Part shown: positions 23,647-34,964 of the stretch, piece after piece
Position numbering within the stretch: position 1 is the stretch's first letter
Layout of the letters: each line of letters starts with the position of its first letter
NCBI RefSeq assembly: GCF_020536995.1
Contig: NC_068357.1
Span: 125,552,268-125,616,267, forward strand
DNA from: Dreissena polymorpha
Taxonomy: Eukaryota; Mollusca; Bivalvia; Myida; Dreissenidae
Length of the DNA: 64,000 nucleotides
Direction: 5' to 3'
The notes under the pieces: generated by a model
The model's input: only the letters and a program-made list of their open reading frames with translations
Databases searched by the model: none
Told to the model about the DNA's origin: nothing
Program-made: the position numbers and the translations under genes

Positions 23647-23845
23647 CTTCCATGGTAGATCAGACACACCATAGTCATAAAGAAGCTCCTCTCCTGTCTG
23701 AATGTCTCTTTGAGCAAATAAGCATAGGTATGGTTTTTTATTGACCTCTATGCATTTCATTTTGCAGTTTTGTTCTTTGCCTTTGCCATGATTAACAAGT
23801 CGACCCAAGAACTGACCACTTTTGACTTCCAGGGTAGAATCGATG
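23647..23845 (-). CDS. SET-domain methyltransferase, C-terminal SET exon (KMT5A-like)
   Basis: A 199-bp exon between 'tgttttcag' and a GTTAGT donor. It encodes the second half of a SET domain: 'IDSTLEVKSGQFLGRLVNHG' (compare VDATRE...GRLINHS in KMT5A), then 'CMKxx'-like Cys-rich sequence, 'KPYLCLFAQRDIQTGEELLY' and 'DYG'. It therefore keeps the NHS-like cofactor motif (NHG here) and the GEELxYDYG motif with the catalytic Tyr. Such enzymes methylate lysines on histone tails (KMT5A: H4K20). The exon is open at both ends, so a further C-terminal exon is expected at lower coordinates but was not found. Partner exons are at 27862-28017 and 32526-32640. Confidence 0.78.
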
Positions 23846-23918
23846 CTGAAAACATACATTTGTAAGTTAGTTAATCAGTCTTGACCTTATCTGTGATTTT
23901 TTTTGCTTTAATTTGTTA

Positions 23919-24386
23919 CAGCCTGTGCCTTTTGAATTGGGAAAATTAGCGCGATAAACCGTGAAATTGGGGAAAATAGCGCGATAAACCATAAAATTGG
24001 GAAAAATGAAAAGCATTATAAATAGGATTATAAGTAACAGAAGTGATATTGTTTTTAAGTGCATGTTCAGGGAGTTTTCTAGAAAAGGAGTCTGGTCAAA
24101 TTGTTTTTTTTTAATCAATAAAAGTGGCAAGTTTGGGAATGATTTATGGACAAAAATGACTAAATTCAAGTTATATATTTTGTAAGATGTTTAAAAAATA
24201 AAGTTGAGAACTAGATTTAAGAAATCATAATTAAGTTATATGAGACTTCATTCTAAAAAAAATAAAAAAATAAAAATAATTTGTTTTTTTTTTTTTGGAA
24301 GTTGGGCTTTTTTTGGGAAATTTTGGTCAGAATTTTGGGAAAAAAACATGTATTTTTGCGATTGGGAAGCAGCCGAAATTCGGCTG
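23919..24386. mobile_element. MITE-like element, CAGCC...GGCTG ends
   Basis: Bounded by 'cagcctgtgccttttgaatt' and 'cagccgaaattcggctg'. The interior repeats 'aattgggaaaa' and 'tagcgcgataaacc'. Composition and the 'cccaaaattttgg'-type stretches relate it to 19808-20305 and 30579-31771. No clear target duplication beyond TA. It sits in an intron of the SET gene. Confidence 0.55.
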
Positions 24387-24716
24387 TAAATTTGAGCAAA
24401 AAAATCACTGCGTATTAAAAGAGGCCTCACATTTAGGTTAACTTTACTTTCTATGTAGACCTAATCCTACATTAACAGCATTCATATATTATGTTGGTGC
24501 ATTTGTTTGCTTGCACACATATCCCCACCAGTTTATACACATATAGGCATGAAATATTACCTCTGATACTAAGTTGCATCAAAATGTTTCCCAGCAAAGT
24601 GTCACATTCCTCACATTATGATCATGTAAATCATACAATGAGTATTGGAAAACTTACTGCAAATGTGCTGCTTATATTTTCTTTTTCAGTAACTTCCATT
24701 TAACCGTATAGGCATT

Positions 24717-26226
24717 ACAAGAGCTGTCAGAGGACAGCGCGCTCAACTATTCTAGTGCTTGACAGTATAACGTAAGCCATCATGGGGTAATTGTTCATAT
24801 TCAATAAGTTCAAGGTAATATGGTCATATTATAAGTAGAAGAGGGCAATAATTGAAACATATTGATCACTTATGTATTAAACAAGTTGTACTTTATAGAC
24901 AATTCTGAGTTCAGGTATATTTTCCACAATCTATTGAGCATTTGTGAAGACATAAAACAAACCAATAAGATTGTATTTCAAGTTTGATAGCAATAGCTTG
25001 GGTGGGATAGTTGGACAGTCCTTCAAAAATAAAATAAAAAAATATTTGTTGATTTTTTACAATGTTTTAAAGAAAAAAACCTTTTTGGTGGGGGCTTGGG
25101 TCTGAGAGAAGGGTATAATGTGCGGTAGTGGTCATCTATTAGATGATCCAGAGCTCCAGATAAGGTTATGTGAAATTCTTAAGTTACTACCAGATTTTAA
25201 ACAAGAGCACCGCCTTGCGGGTGCAGACCGCTCATCTATTTTCTTTTCAAAGGTGAAGGGACTCTCATTTTCAATCACAAAGAAGGGAGGGGTGGAGTGA
25301 TGAGGGGTTTATAGTGTGGGGTTGTGGACATTTATTACATTATCTTCCCAAAAAGCGAAAAAAAAAAAAAAAAAAAAAAAATAGGGGGCGGGGGGAGGGG
25401 GGGTGGCGGTGGCGATGGGGGGGGGGGGAGTATTTTTTGGGTGCGATGGTTGGACGGTATTTCAAACATAACCATTTTTAAAAAAAAATGGGTGGGGGGG
25501 GGGTTTTATTTTGTGATGGGGGTGGTGATATTTGTAAGATGAGATTAAAAAAAAAAAAAAAAAAAAAAATTGGGGGGGGGGGTGGGGTGGGGGGATAGTG
25601 TGAGGGTGTGGTGGTCATTTGTGAGATGATCTCGAAAAAAAAAAAAATTAGGGGGGGGGGAGGGCGGGAGGAGGGGAGGGCACGGGGGATGTTTTGGGTG
25701 GAGTCTTTTGTGGTATGTCAGGTAAGAGTAGTTTCGTCAAAGTATCAATCAAATCTAATCATAAATAAAGAAGTTATGGCAATTTTAGCAAAATTTAATA
25801 ATTTGACCTTGAATCAAGGTCAATCAAAGAAACAAGGTCAATTCAACTTGCCTGGTACAGTACCCTCATGATAGTAAGAAAAATTTTGAAGTTTGAAAGC
25901 AATAGCCTTGATACTTCTGAAGTAAAGTGGATCTAAACATAAAATTTTACAAAATATTCAAAGATACTAAGACAGAAAAGGGCCATAATTCTGTTAAAAT
26001 GGCAACCAGAGTTATGCAACTTTGCCTGTACAGTCCCATTACAATAGTTAGCGAGTTTTCCAAGTCTGAAAGCAATAGCTATGATACTTTAGAGAAGTAA
26101 ACTGGACCAAAATACAAATCTTAACCAAATGTTAAGATTCTTGTACGATGATCATAAACCAACCGACCAACCAACAGACAGGGCAAAAACAATATGTCCC
26201 CCACTACTATAGTGGGGGACATAAAA
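24717..26226 (+). mobile_element. Composite hairpin-ended element with nested start
   Basis: Begins 'acaagagctgtcagaggaca' and closes with the hairpin 'tgtcccccactac...gtgggggaca' plus 'taaaa'. A second start-like sequence, 'acaagagcaccgccttgcgg', lies at 25201, so one element probably landed in another. The middle is dominated by poly-A and poly-G runs (25360-25700). The last 500 bp match 19215-19480 and add 'accaaccgaccaaccaacag'. No coding capacity. Confidence 0.65.
25355..25700 (+). repeat. Alternating poly-A / poly-G low-complexity tract
   Basis: A-runs up to about 25 bases alternate with G-runs of 6-10, repeated roughly every 100 bp with 'gtgtgaggg/gtgtggg', 'gtggtcattt' and 'gatgat'. 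It has G-quadruplex potential on the plus strand. Reading frames here (Gly-rich) are artefacts. Confidence 0.85.
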
Positions 26227-26280
26227 CCGTATGATTATCGCAAGATCTCGCCAAAATTCAACAATTGACAGACCCAGCCG

Positions 26281-26520
26281 TACCTCATTTAAAAACAACA
26301 ACAATATTTCTTATATAGGACCAACAATATTTCTTATAAAGTACCTGACAATATACCTTATACGGGACCCCACAATATTACTTTTATGGGACCCAACAGT
26401 ATTTCTTATACGAGACCCAACAATATTACTTATATGAGACCCGAAATTAGTGTAAACATGTTTATTTCTTATATGGACCCTACAATGTTTATTACTTGTA
26501 AGAGGCCCAACCATGTTTAT
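26281..26520 (+). repeat. Minisatellite, ~23-bp 'gggacccaacaatatttctt' units (copy 2)
   Basis: About nine units with the same consensus as 18237-18545, preceded by 'aaaacaacaacaatatttct'. Confidence 0.88.
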
Positions 26521-26720
26521 TACATGTATTTAGGCAGAGGAAGAAATATTGCAATAATAAAGCTTCAAACTAGGATACATTGTAAACAACCTAATTAATA
26601 AATATTAGGCCCATTGGGAATTGGCAAAAAATGACTTCGCAAACTGGAAATCTGAAATTGGAAATTCGGCAATTTTGTACAAAGATGGCAAGATCACAGC
26701 TTAATTGCTTTATTTGTCCG
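26520..26720 (+). repeat. Flank duplicated with the minisatellite (copy 2)
   Basis: Matches 18546-18755 at about 90% by eye, ending near 'ttaattgctttatt'. Confidence 0.85.
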
Positions 26721-27860
26721 TCAGACCTTATGTATCTGTTTTACTTGAAAACATTTTTTAGAATAAATTTTCACAATTTCAACCAAAATGTTGCTAAAAC
26801 TTTCAGCATGCCCTTATTTTTGCATATTGAGTTTATAGCAGCGCCCATGCCAAAGTTTAACATGGAATAATCGAAGAAAAAAATATTTTATTGTAACAGA
26901 ACAGTTTATTTCATTGCCAGTATGTGTACATTTTTAATTCTGCAAAGTAAATTGGAGTCTGATGCGAAAAAGATTAAGACATGGAATTATAATAAGTGAG
27001 ACCAATTTCGGACAAATGTGTGTTTTCGGATTAACTGAAGGTCGGTGTGTTAAAAATTATTGACATGTGGATTCGTAATTCTATTTTTGGAGGACAAGCG
27101 TATCTTTATAGTAGTATTCGGGTAATTTGGCGTCAGTTTTGTTTTGATTTAAACGCCCTTTGTTGCACGAAAAACTTACAAAGATTCTGCTTATAATCAA
27201 ATTTTGAATCACTCAAAATAAAATTTGCTAAAATTACTTGGAATAAACAAGGTACTCTTGTCAGGGGTGTGATTATCAAAAAAAACATTAAAAAGCCTTC
27301 AGGAAATAGCCCCTACCCCTGCCAGGGTTTAAAAATGTATTGCATTTCCAACAGATCCAGCAGAATCCGTCCACATTTTGTTTATGAAATTTTGTCATAA
27401 AAGATGAAATCAGCTGAAAAGAGGAACAATCGCACCCTGGATGTGCGAGCGAGGTAAGTATTTTTATTTAATGTTCTTTTTAGCATGTTCTATGTTTTAA
27501 AAAGCTTATATCTAAATGTACGATGGTAAACAATGTTGCGACTATGATGTCAATGTACGATGGGTCTGATAGAACAGTTGTACGAAGAAGCGTACGATGA
27601 TCTTACGCTTAAAACGTATGACGATCTTAAGATAACATACGATGTTTGATAAAATGAGCCCCTGGACTATATGCAATGATCATTGAAATTACCCAAATAA
27701 AAACGTATCTCTTTAAATTAAAATACAAGGCTTCAGAAAAAGGAATTAATAGCTTTCATACATCCTTATCTTCTAAAGAATGTTTATCATTATTAATGTA
27801 AATCATCAGACCAAAAGCTGCTGTTTTTAAAAATGGAAGAACATAAAAGTCATCTGCTTA
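26721..27860. other. Intronic DNA with 'gtacgatg' word cluster
   Basis: Mostly featureless. At 27510-27650 the word 'tacgatg' or close variants occurs about eight times, followed by 'gataaaatgagcccctgg', which looks like the edge of a degraded element. Confidence 0.45.
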
Positions 27861-27861
27861 C

Positions 27862-28017
27862 CACCACTCTGCTTCCCTTTGAAAGAAAAGAAGAATCTGA
27901 AGACAGAGACAGACATTAGTTCTCTTTTATTGCCTTCTTCTCCTGTGATTAATTCTCCATGATAGGTAAGGAGAAAGTCGCCCTTGTTTCTATGAACTTC
28001 TGTTCTAAACCTCCTCT
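27862..28017 (-). CDS. SET-domain methyltransferase, N-terminal SET exon (KMT5A-like)
   Basis: An exon ending at a GTAAGC donor. The acceptor is read as the AG of 'aggtag', which gives the frame matching the upstream exon; an alternative AG lies four bases earlier. It encodes 'RFRTEVHRNKGDFLLTYHGE' then 'LITGEEGNKRE', aligning with GVIATKQFSRGDFVVEYHGDLI...KKRE of KMT5A. This is the start of the SET domain with the S-adenosylmethionine-binding YxGE-type motif (YHGE). The end 'FFFSFKGKQSG' corresponds to the YYFQYL strand. Its 3' phase does not match the next exon at 23845, so a very small exon is missing between them or a border is misjudged. Confidence 0.72.
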
Positions 28018-28179
28018 CTACCTGGTAAAAGTTGTATAAAACATTATGCTAACAACCTATATGCCATATGGAACAAGAGCACAGCAGAGGGAGCATTTAC
28101 ACTAACTCAAGAAAATTACATAATTTAAGTATGACAATCATTTTATCATCTGACCTTGAAACTGCTATATATAAATGAC

Positions 28180-28279
28180 NNNNNNNNNNNNNNNNNNNNN
28201 NNNNNNNNNNNNNNNNNNNNNNNNNNNNNNNNNNNNNNNNNNNNNNNNNNNNNNNNNNNNNNNNNNNNNNNNNNNNNNN
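28180..28279. other. Assembly gap (100 N)
   Basis: A run of exactly 100 N, the conventional placeholder for a gap of unknown size. It lies just upstream of the 27862-28017 exon, inside the SET gene. Confidence 0.99.
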
Positions 28280-29050
28280 CCACGAATCTAATTTTCCCGG
28301 CCGTGAGTTATTCAACAACGAAGTACAAGAATTATTTCGATTCTTCTACACGGTTTTACTAAAGATTTATTCAATGTATTTTTTTTTCTTGTGCACTATT
28401 TTTGTGAAGTTCCGCCCATAAAATAACTTTCGGCTGTTCTGTCGATCAGAATCCGCGACTTTCATTCATAATTTTATTTACCGGATTATTACGCTGGTGG
28501 AAAATGTATCGGCATGTTTTGTTTTAGTTACAGCGCGTGCATTCAGACGCGTCTTTTCGTTTGCGTCTTTACCGCTGTTCACAAGTTTTTTTGATTCTTG
28601 GTCTAACGTGCAATAACCGGTCCTGACCGGTTTAGAGGACTGCAGTGAATGGTTTATCACACATAATCGAGAATAAGAATGTCATTAGGTGTGTTAGCAT
28701 GTCCACTGTGTGGTACTCGATTTCATGACATGGGAATTTTAATAGCAAACAAATCGGACCGAACTGTTAGGGGATTTCAATCAGTCTTTCATGACCCCAA
28801 TCGGTCTAGGACCGGACAAAACCGAAAAAAATATGATCCCTGGGTGGTATGTATCTTATCACTACGCCACCGGTCTTGTAAACAAAAAAAAAAATCTCCT
28901 GCAAAATGTCAGCAAGTGGCCACCAGCGAGAAGATGGGTTTCAAGCAAAAAAAAGGGCTAATTTCAGAACAAATAGTCTTAATTTGCTCAGGACATTTTC
29001 AGGTGGGGCATGCCCCCGGACCCCCGAGGTTTGGCGACTAAGTTTTTTTC
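28280..29050. other. Intronic DNA; unsupported ORF and repeat edge
   Basis: A 120-codon plus-strand frame at 28679-29041 lacks splice borders and any family resemblance. Its last part ('ggggcatgcccccggacccc') looks like interspersed repeat. No gene called. Confidence 0.45.
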
Positions 29051-29051
29051 C

Positions 29052-29712
29052 TTAGCGCCAACCTAGCATTGTGTGAATATGTTTTTGACACTGTGACCTT
29101 GGCCTTTGAACCTAGTGACCTGAATATCAATAGGGGTCATCTGGCCCAGTCATGATCAATGTACCTATGAAGTTTCATGATTCTAGCCATAAGCGTTCTT
29201 GAGTTATCATCCGGAAACCATTTTACTATTTAGGGTCACCCCGACCTTGACCTTTGACCTAGTGACCTGCAAATCAAAAGGGGTCATCCTGCGAGTCATG
29301 AGCAATCTACTATCAAGTTTTCATGATCCTAGGCCTGCGCGTTCTCGAGTTATCATCCGGAAACCATTTTACTATTTTGGGTCACCGTGACCTTGACCTA
29401 CTGACCTGAAATCATAGGGTCATCTGCAAGTCATGATCAATCTACCTATAAAGTTTCATGATCCTAGGCCTAAGCGTTCTTGAGTGATCATCCGGAAACC
29501 ATTTTACTATTTCAGGTCACCATGACCTTGACCTTTGACCTAAAAATCAATAGGGGTCATCTGCGAGTCATGATCAATGTACCTATGAAGTTTCATGATC
29601 CTAGGCCCAAGCGTGTAGTTATCATCCGGAAACCACCTGGTGTACGGACCGACAGACTTGACCGACATGTTGCAAAGCAATATACCCCCTCTTCTTCGAA
29701 GGGGGGGCATAA
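29052..29712 (+). mobile_element. Hairpin-ended tandem-core element, 4 units ('ctagtgacctgaaaatcaa' family)
   Basis: About four ~145-bp units marked by 'gaccttgacctttgacc', 'atgaagtttcatgatcctag' and 'tcatccggaaaccattttac'. They are followed by 'gaccgacagacttgaccgac' and a closing hairpin 'taccccctcttcttcgaagg' ending 'gcataaa'. Other copies are at 54535-55390 and 63119-63395. Confidence 0.85.
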
Positions 29713-30573
29713 AAATAGCAATATATTGGAAATTCAATTTTGTCTAGAAGCCCGGATGACAAACCCTGTTGTCGGATCAAAAAATTGATTTGCGTTTCGC
29801 AATTGTCTCCCGCAAATGTCTCCAGACTTCGCAATGATCAATACACAAATAAACATAAATTCGAAGCGTTTGGATGAGAAATGAACAAAATGGTGTTTTA
29901 TTATTTTGAAAAAAGCAGCAATAATTAGCATTGTATCGATCTTAGTACCATCAGAATTTACTTTGTTTACCGACCGTGCAAATTTACAATGGAGTGCGCC
30001 GAATAATGTTTTGATATCGCAGGAGAGTAAGCGTATGTATTTTCAAGATTTTCAAGTTTTCGCAATGTGGAATTTCATTCCAAGGGTGGTTGAACCTCTG
30101 CCTAAAAACCTTAAACTAATGAAGAGAAGCCTTGAAGTACAGAGAAAATATGAAAAGGATTAAGAGATAGTTTAGAAGATAGTAGTTTTCTTTTATAAAT
30201 GCACAATACATTGTGAATAGTCCGGAAAGTAAGCTGAACTTTATGTCAAATAACATTGTCGGACCACTTGAATCTTGGAGGACCAGTAAATTCTGAAAGC
30301 TGGTGGTCCTTTGGGTCAGTACGTAAAAAAGTTAGTGTCAAGCCCTGGTAGAACTCATCCAGGTGCATCTACATATGAAGTTTCAAAGTTTGTAGGTGGA
30401 AGCACTTTCATTGTAGAGTAAAATGTCAAGGTTTTAGCATGACACAACACGACGAGCTGGCTATGACAAAACCTCGGGGGTTTTCTCCGAAAACATCGAA
30501 CTAATAAAAAACTACCACCGAGTAAAAATCTTACAACCTTAAGCTTGGATAATTGGGTTATATTATAGAATTT
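29713..30573. other. Intronic DNA with repeat edge at 30340-30480
   Basis: The stretch ending 'aaacctcgggggttttctcc' resembles the edge of another interspersed bivalve repeat. An 85-codon plus frame (29906-30163) has no exon evidence. Confidence 0.4.
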
Positions 30574-30578
30574 ACAAA

Positions 30579-31771
30579 CAGGCCTTTTTCTGTCTATTCT
30601 GGGAAAAAGTACCTGGAAAAATTGGGATTTTACCAGTCCCGGTTTCTTCCGAATTGGGAAGAATTTTCATGGACAAAAGCATTGTTTGGGAAATTATTTT
30701 TCTTTTTTTTCTTATTTTATGAAATGTTTTCATACATAGGTATTGCCTAAAAATGCTATTTAAGTATTAAACTCTTTTTTTACCATGCAACAAGCAGCTG
30801 CAGCAACAGTCATTGTCCACTGCTAACGTAAGTATGAGTATGATAATAAAACACAGTCTTTGTTACGTTTGAAGTTCAAATGATATACATAGCTTGATAT
30901 GTCATTAAGTATTTTTTATGAACATTCAGTCGAACGACCTGCATCCAACATATTGTTATTCAAAATTCAAGTTGCCAAATGTCTGAAGGCAACCATTATT
31001 TGAAACACAAAAGTATAGCTAAACATCATAAATGTATAGTATTGAAATGTTAAGAAGCTGCAAAGGGTAGTGACTCTGAATCTGGCAGTGGAAAATGAGT
31101 CATATTCTTGGTTTAACCGTTGAGTAGACTGATTGGCGGTAGTATTTCCCCACAAAACATTCAGTTTTTGTGTGTCTTTCAGGTCATTTTTTGTATTTTA
31201 CTTCAATAATACTTAGAATTATGCGACATTTTTTTAAACTGCGTCAGATTTCTGTATTTTTTTACCTTAACTTACTCTTTCCGAACCACAGTAACGTTGC
31301 AAGTTAAACTAGTCCACATTTATTTACCTCAGGCCATTGATAAACGATTCTTCAAACAATTTACAGTAATTAATGCGTACACATTGTTATCAATTGTTGT
31401 ATACATACCTGATAATTCTGAATAATCCAGCACTTCAATATTTAAAGCTAATTCTGACCGAAAAATGACCGTAAATGTGTCCTTAAGAAATGCATAGACA
31501 CAAGCGTCCGTCATTGTTTGTCTGAAGTCTCACAGATCCCAAAATTGCATTATGGAACGCTCGATACTATGACATTTTACGCATTGGCATGTTAAAACAC
31601 GGTGCCCAAATTATTTAAAACACAGTATCTACTGAGAAACGCATTTTTCGGCTCCATTATTTCGGTTGAAATTGGGAATTTTTGTTTAGATAATTGCGAA
31701 AAAAACATCCATATTTGGCATTGGGAATGGGTCCGACTATCGTACCTGTGAGATAGGCAGAAAAAGGCCTG
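30579..31771. mobile_element. 1.2-kb TIR element with 5-bp target duplication and an internal exon
   Basis: Inverted ends CAGGCCTTTTTCTG(T/C)CTAT at both edges, with ACAAA duplicated outside (30574-30578 and 31772-31776). Same family as 19808-20305. Unlike that copy it is long enough to carry sequence with exon character (31409-31514, minus). It may be a cargo-bearing or partly autonomous member. It lies in an intron of the SET gene. Confidence 0.75.
31409..31514 (-). CDS. Possible first coding exon inside the TIR element (unknown)
   Basis: Starts with ATG in context 'caaacaatgacgg' and runs 35 codons (MTDACVYAFLKDTF..., ending ..LDYSELSG) to a good donor, GTATGT. Phase 1 at the donor. Codon use looks coding rather than random AT. 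Family not recognised, and no second exon was identified inside the element. It could instead be an alternative first exon of the SET gene, since phase and strand agree. Confidence 0.4.
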
Positions 31772-31776
31772 ACAAA

Positions 31777-32520
31777 TGTCCAAGCTACAGTGCTTAAGTT
31801 CATTTTGAAATATTTCAAATTAATTTAGCTTTTTTCCAATAGCTTTCTCTGGATTAAACTATTTAAGATGTAAAACAAGTTTTAGTGTTGGAAGGGGAAG
31901 CTTGGTATTAGTTTATAGCCGTATGGATACATATGGCTGAATGTTACTGCTTCAATATGATTATCATAAAGTCTTTAAAGAAAGCTACAACAATCCATAT
32001 TCCATAAAATTTTCCTGTACATTTTTGCAAAGAAATATTCAACTTAGTCCTTTATAAAGGACACAGAGGGAAAGTTGAGAAAAAAATCGGTTTAAAAATA
32101 ATACAAGGCATTTCACATGAACAATTCTAGGGAACAGTTAAGCATTTGAAATGTTTGATTCCATTCATAAACCCATGTTGGGACAGACAGACACAGTGAT
32201 TCCAGTATACATTTAGCCCCAATCACTTGTGGTAGGGGAAAGCCATATAAAAAGATTCAGCTTTTAAATGGAGCAAATAATGGTTATAACATGTAATTAA
32301 CCTTTAGTTTATGACGATTTATTGCAATTTCTCCCCAAAAGTGCTGGTCACATGGTATTTTTCCCCTTTTGAGAGGCTAAGGCTGTATCCCAGGTTTAAT
32401 TGTTTGTTTGCCCTTTTTATTTCTTTAAACATATACAGGCAAATACATATAGTGCCAGCTGAAATTGAAATTAATAAACTTCTTTAAATGACTTAAGGTC
32501 AAGGCTATCTGTCAACAAGA
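31777..32520. other. Intronic DNA with remnant of a hairpin-ended repeat
   Basis: At 32190-32235 'gacagacagacacagtgatt' and 'agccccaatcacttgtgg...aggggaaag' look like the closing end of another decayed hairpin-ended element. Nothing else recognised. Confidence 0.4.
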
Positions 32521-32525
32521 AATAC

Positions 32526-32640
32526 CTTTAGGTGGAATTGTATCCACACAAAATCCACCAAGATCTGCATTCTTTTTTATACTTTCCTCTGCCACCAAGT
32601 CTGGATTGGTTCTTTCGTCTTTTCTTCTTTTTGACCGCAT
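32526..32640 (-). CDS. SET-domain methyltransferase, N-terminal exon (KMT5A-like)
   Basis: A 115-bp exon preceded by 'gtataaacag' and ending at a GTATTT donor in phase 1, which fits the exon at 27862-28017. It encodes a basic N-terminus (MRSKRRKDERTNPDLV...) followed by 'NADLGGFCVDTIPPK', the approach to the SET domain (GKGRGV region). The ATG coincides with the exon start, so either this is the initiator or the frame continues from an upstream exon. Assignment rests on phase agreement and the KMT5A-like order. Confidence 0.55.
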
Positions 32641-32644
32641 CTGT

Positions 32645-34110
32645 TTATACATACAAGGAAAACCTTCACATTCCTTGGTAGATTTTGATACAAAGAGGAA
32701 TCTTAAATAATGCATGAGCCACAGTGCAATCTCCAGGGATTTTCTTAAGAACTTTTCTTCCACTTGCACTGGGGGCAAGTCACTATGAACATCTACTTGC
32801 CCACAGCGAAAACAGGTTGTCCACTTTCACAATTATGCTTATTAAAATATACTTTAAAAGATAAACATAAGAATGCAATCTGTTTATTTTATATCATGTA
32901 ATCAAGGACAGGTTTTATCTCCTTTGTGACCCGTCGAAAAATGGTCTTTTCCACTGGAATTTTTTTTCCCCTCAGCCGGTAAATTTTTGCCTCAATTTTT
33001 GTTTAACCTTCAAATATATAAGTAACCAGATCCAGTGTAGAAAATAATAAAAATATTGCATAGAACATTAACCAGCTTTCATACAACTTGTTAACAGTAC
33101 CGGCCAACTTCAAGTGACCCACTTCATTCAGAGGTTGGGGAAGAATGACCCACAAATACAATGTCCCTGAACCAATCTCTCAGTTTAAATTCAGTAATTT
33201 GCAGAATAATTTTAAACTAAACATATAAATAAACTTAAACTAAGATTATCACACCAATATCAATGGGGTAAACAGCAATAATACGGCCTGGGGGCAAATA
33301 CAATGCAATACAGTATATTACCTCGTGCACAAAAGAATCTGCTAGGCCCGTATTCAACCAAACAATTCTTAGACTTAAGTCTAAGAATAAAGAAAATTGA
33401 TTAGGTCGAGTCCGTCACGTCGAGTCCGTTAAGTCGGTCATGTCGGGTCCACTGTCCGCGTCGAAAAAGAGCATGGCTATCCCAGCAGGCATAGCATCCA
33501 TCCGATTGGTCGCGAGCCCCATTGGCGGGTTTTCTTACAAAGTTGTCGTTCGTTTCTTTCAAAGTCCATTCGGAATGGGAATCAGACAACTCGCCCAAAG
33601 AAATCTCACCCCAAGACAATTCGCCCCTGAAATCTGAACAAGCGTGAATGTTAAACGACGTTTAATTTGACGGCATGCTTTCATTTTCTGTTCAAAGATT
33701 TTTTAATCAGACATATTGTATGATAGTTTGGTTTAAATATAGAAGAATAATTGAATGCTTTTGTGTTAGTTATGTTTTGTAAAAGTGTGAGTTGATGAAA
33801 ATTAATTATGCCGACATGCTTTGATTGTCTGGACACAGATTTATGAGTAAGACATATGGTATCACAGTTTGGCGTGATAAAAGACTACATAAGGTTATTA
33901 ACAAGCTTAACCAGACAACAATGCTCTTTTTAAAGTAATTGACCACTCGCCAGCTGTCAATCAAACTCACGTAATAATCAATCAGATTTCGTTTATTGCG
34001 GCCACATGGTCCGACAAACAAAGACTTACGGAGTAATGGAATAAGCGTTTATGAAAACACAACTTAGTGGGCGGAGCGATTGCGTATTTGGCGACTGATC
34101 ATTTAAGAGG
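32645..34110. other. Intergenic DNA with short repeats
   Basis: Contains a 22-bp palindrome centred near 33380 ('ttcttagacttaag' and its complement) next to 'aggcccgtattcaacc', which looks like a MITE edge. It also has 'gtcgagtccgt' repeats at 33404-33475 and 'caactcgccc' repeats at 33587-33635, the latter related to 58845-58935. Reading frames over these (33401-33637) are repeat echoes. Confidence 0.5.
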
Positions 34111-34118
34111 GCTGTCTG

Positions 34119-34127
34119 TATATAAAG
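34119..34127 (+). promoter_or_regulatory. TATA-box-like site
   Basis: 'gtatataaagcgggc' preceded by GC-rich sequence, with a 'ttcagtg' initiator-like stretch about 20 bp on. No plus-strand coding start follows closely, so the target is unknown. Confidence 0.25.
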
Positions 34128-34129
34128 CG

Positions 34130-34960
34130 GGCAGTTTTCAGTGAATCATATGCCCCAGACCAGACCACGATACTAACCTGGCATATTACAAAAAACACAT
34201 AGGAATGCTGTCTTTGCTTTTATAACCAGAAAACACTAACGTGTGCGCTCTCCCTAATACCAAATTTACTATCATCTCAAACTCAGCCCTCTCTTCTTTC
34301 ATCAAATAAATGACCTATCAAAACTAGTCTGGCCCTTACAACACCACAGTCTCACAAGACACTTAACACAGCAATAAGAAAGAATTTACAAAGAAATTTT
34401 CTACCCCCAACGAACTAGTCATCGGCCCAATCAAACAAACATAGTCCCTTTCTTCTATCATCAAATACATGATCTTTCAAAACTAGCCTGCCCTTCGCAA
34501 TAACATTCAAACTATATACCAAATAGCAACAGAGAGAGCCCACGTTACCGTAAGATATGACACAAGACAGCAGAACTACACATGTATATAAGTACCGATA
34601 CTAACACTATGTACTAATATGTCCTCCGCGAGAGACGTTAAACGGGGGTGCAGTGTATCGGTGCTATACACCGGGCACTTAAAAGAACCAGGGGCGCCTC
34701 TGGAATCGGGGCGTTTCCTGTATCCTGCTCGAACCCCCACTAACACCTCTCATGGGCGGAGAGCACAATAACCACACTTGGGTAAATGAAAGCTAGAATA
34801 CGGGACATAAACTATAATACTATGAGTTTTACAAATTAATATAAAACATAAATAAATCATATGATATAACAACGGCATTTTGAGATCATTTATTTACTTT
34901 ACCTATCCAATTATAATAGCAAATATAAACATAACTACAAAATAAATACATCCCAGCTTG
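34130..34960. other. Intergenic DNA; repeat fragment at 34620-34750
   Basis: 'gagacgttaaacgggggtgc', 'acaccgggcacttaaaagaa' and 'ctgctcgaacccccac' resemble a widely scattered invertebrate repeat. Otherwise nothing recognised. Confidence 0.35.
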
Positions 34961-34964
34961 ATTA

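Noticed and set aside
28679-29041. 120-codon plus-strand ORF starting MSLGVLACPLCG
   Set aside because: One CxxC pair only, runs into repeat-like sequence, no family resemblance or exon borders.
29906-30163. 85-codon plus-strand ORF
   Set aside because: No recognisable domain, no splice signals, within an intron of the opposite-strand SET gene.
33401-33637. Overlapping plus and minus ORFs
   Set aside because: Lie over short 'gtcgagtccgt' and 'caactcgccc' repeats; no independent support.
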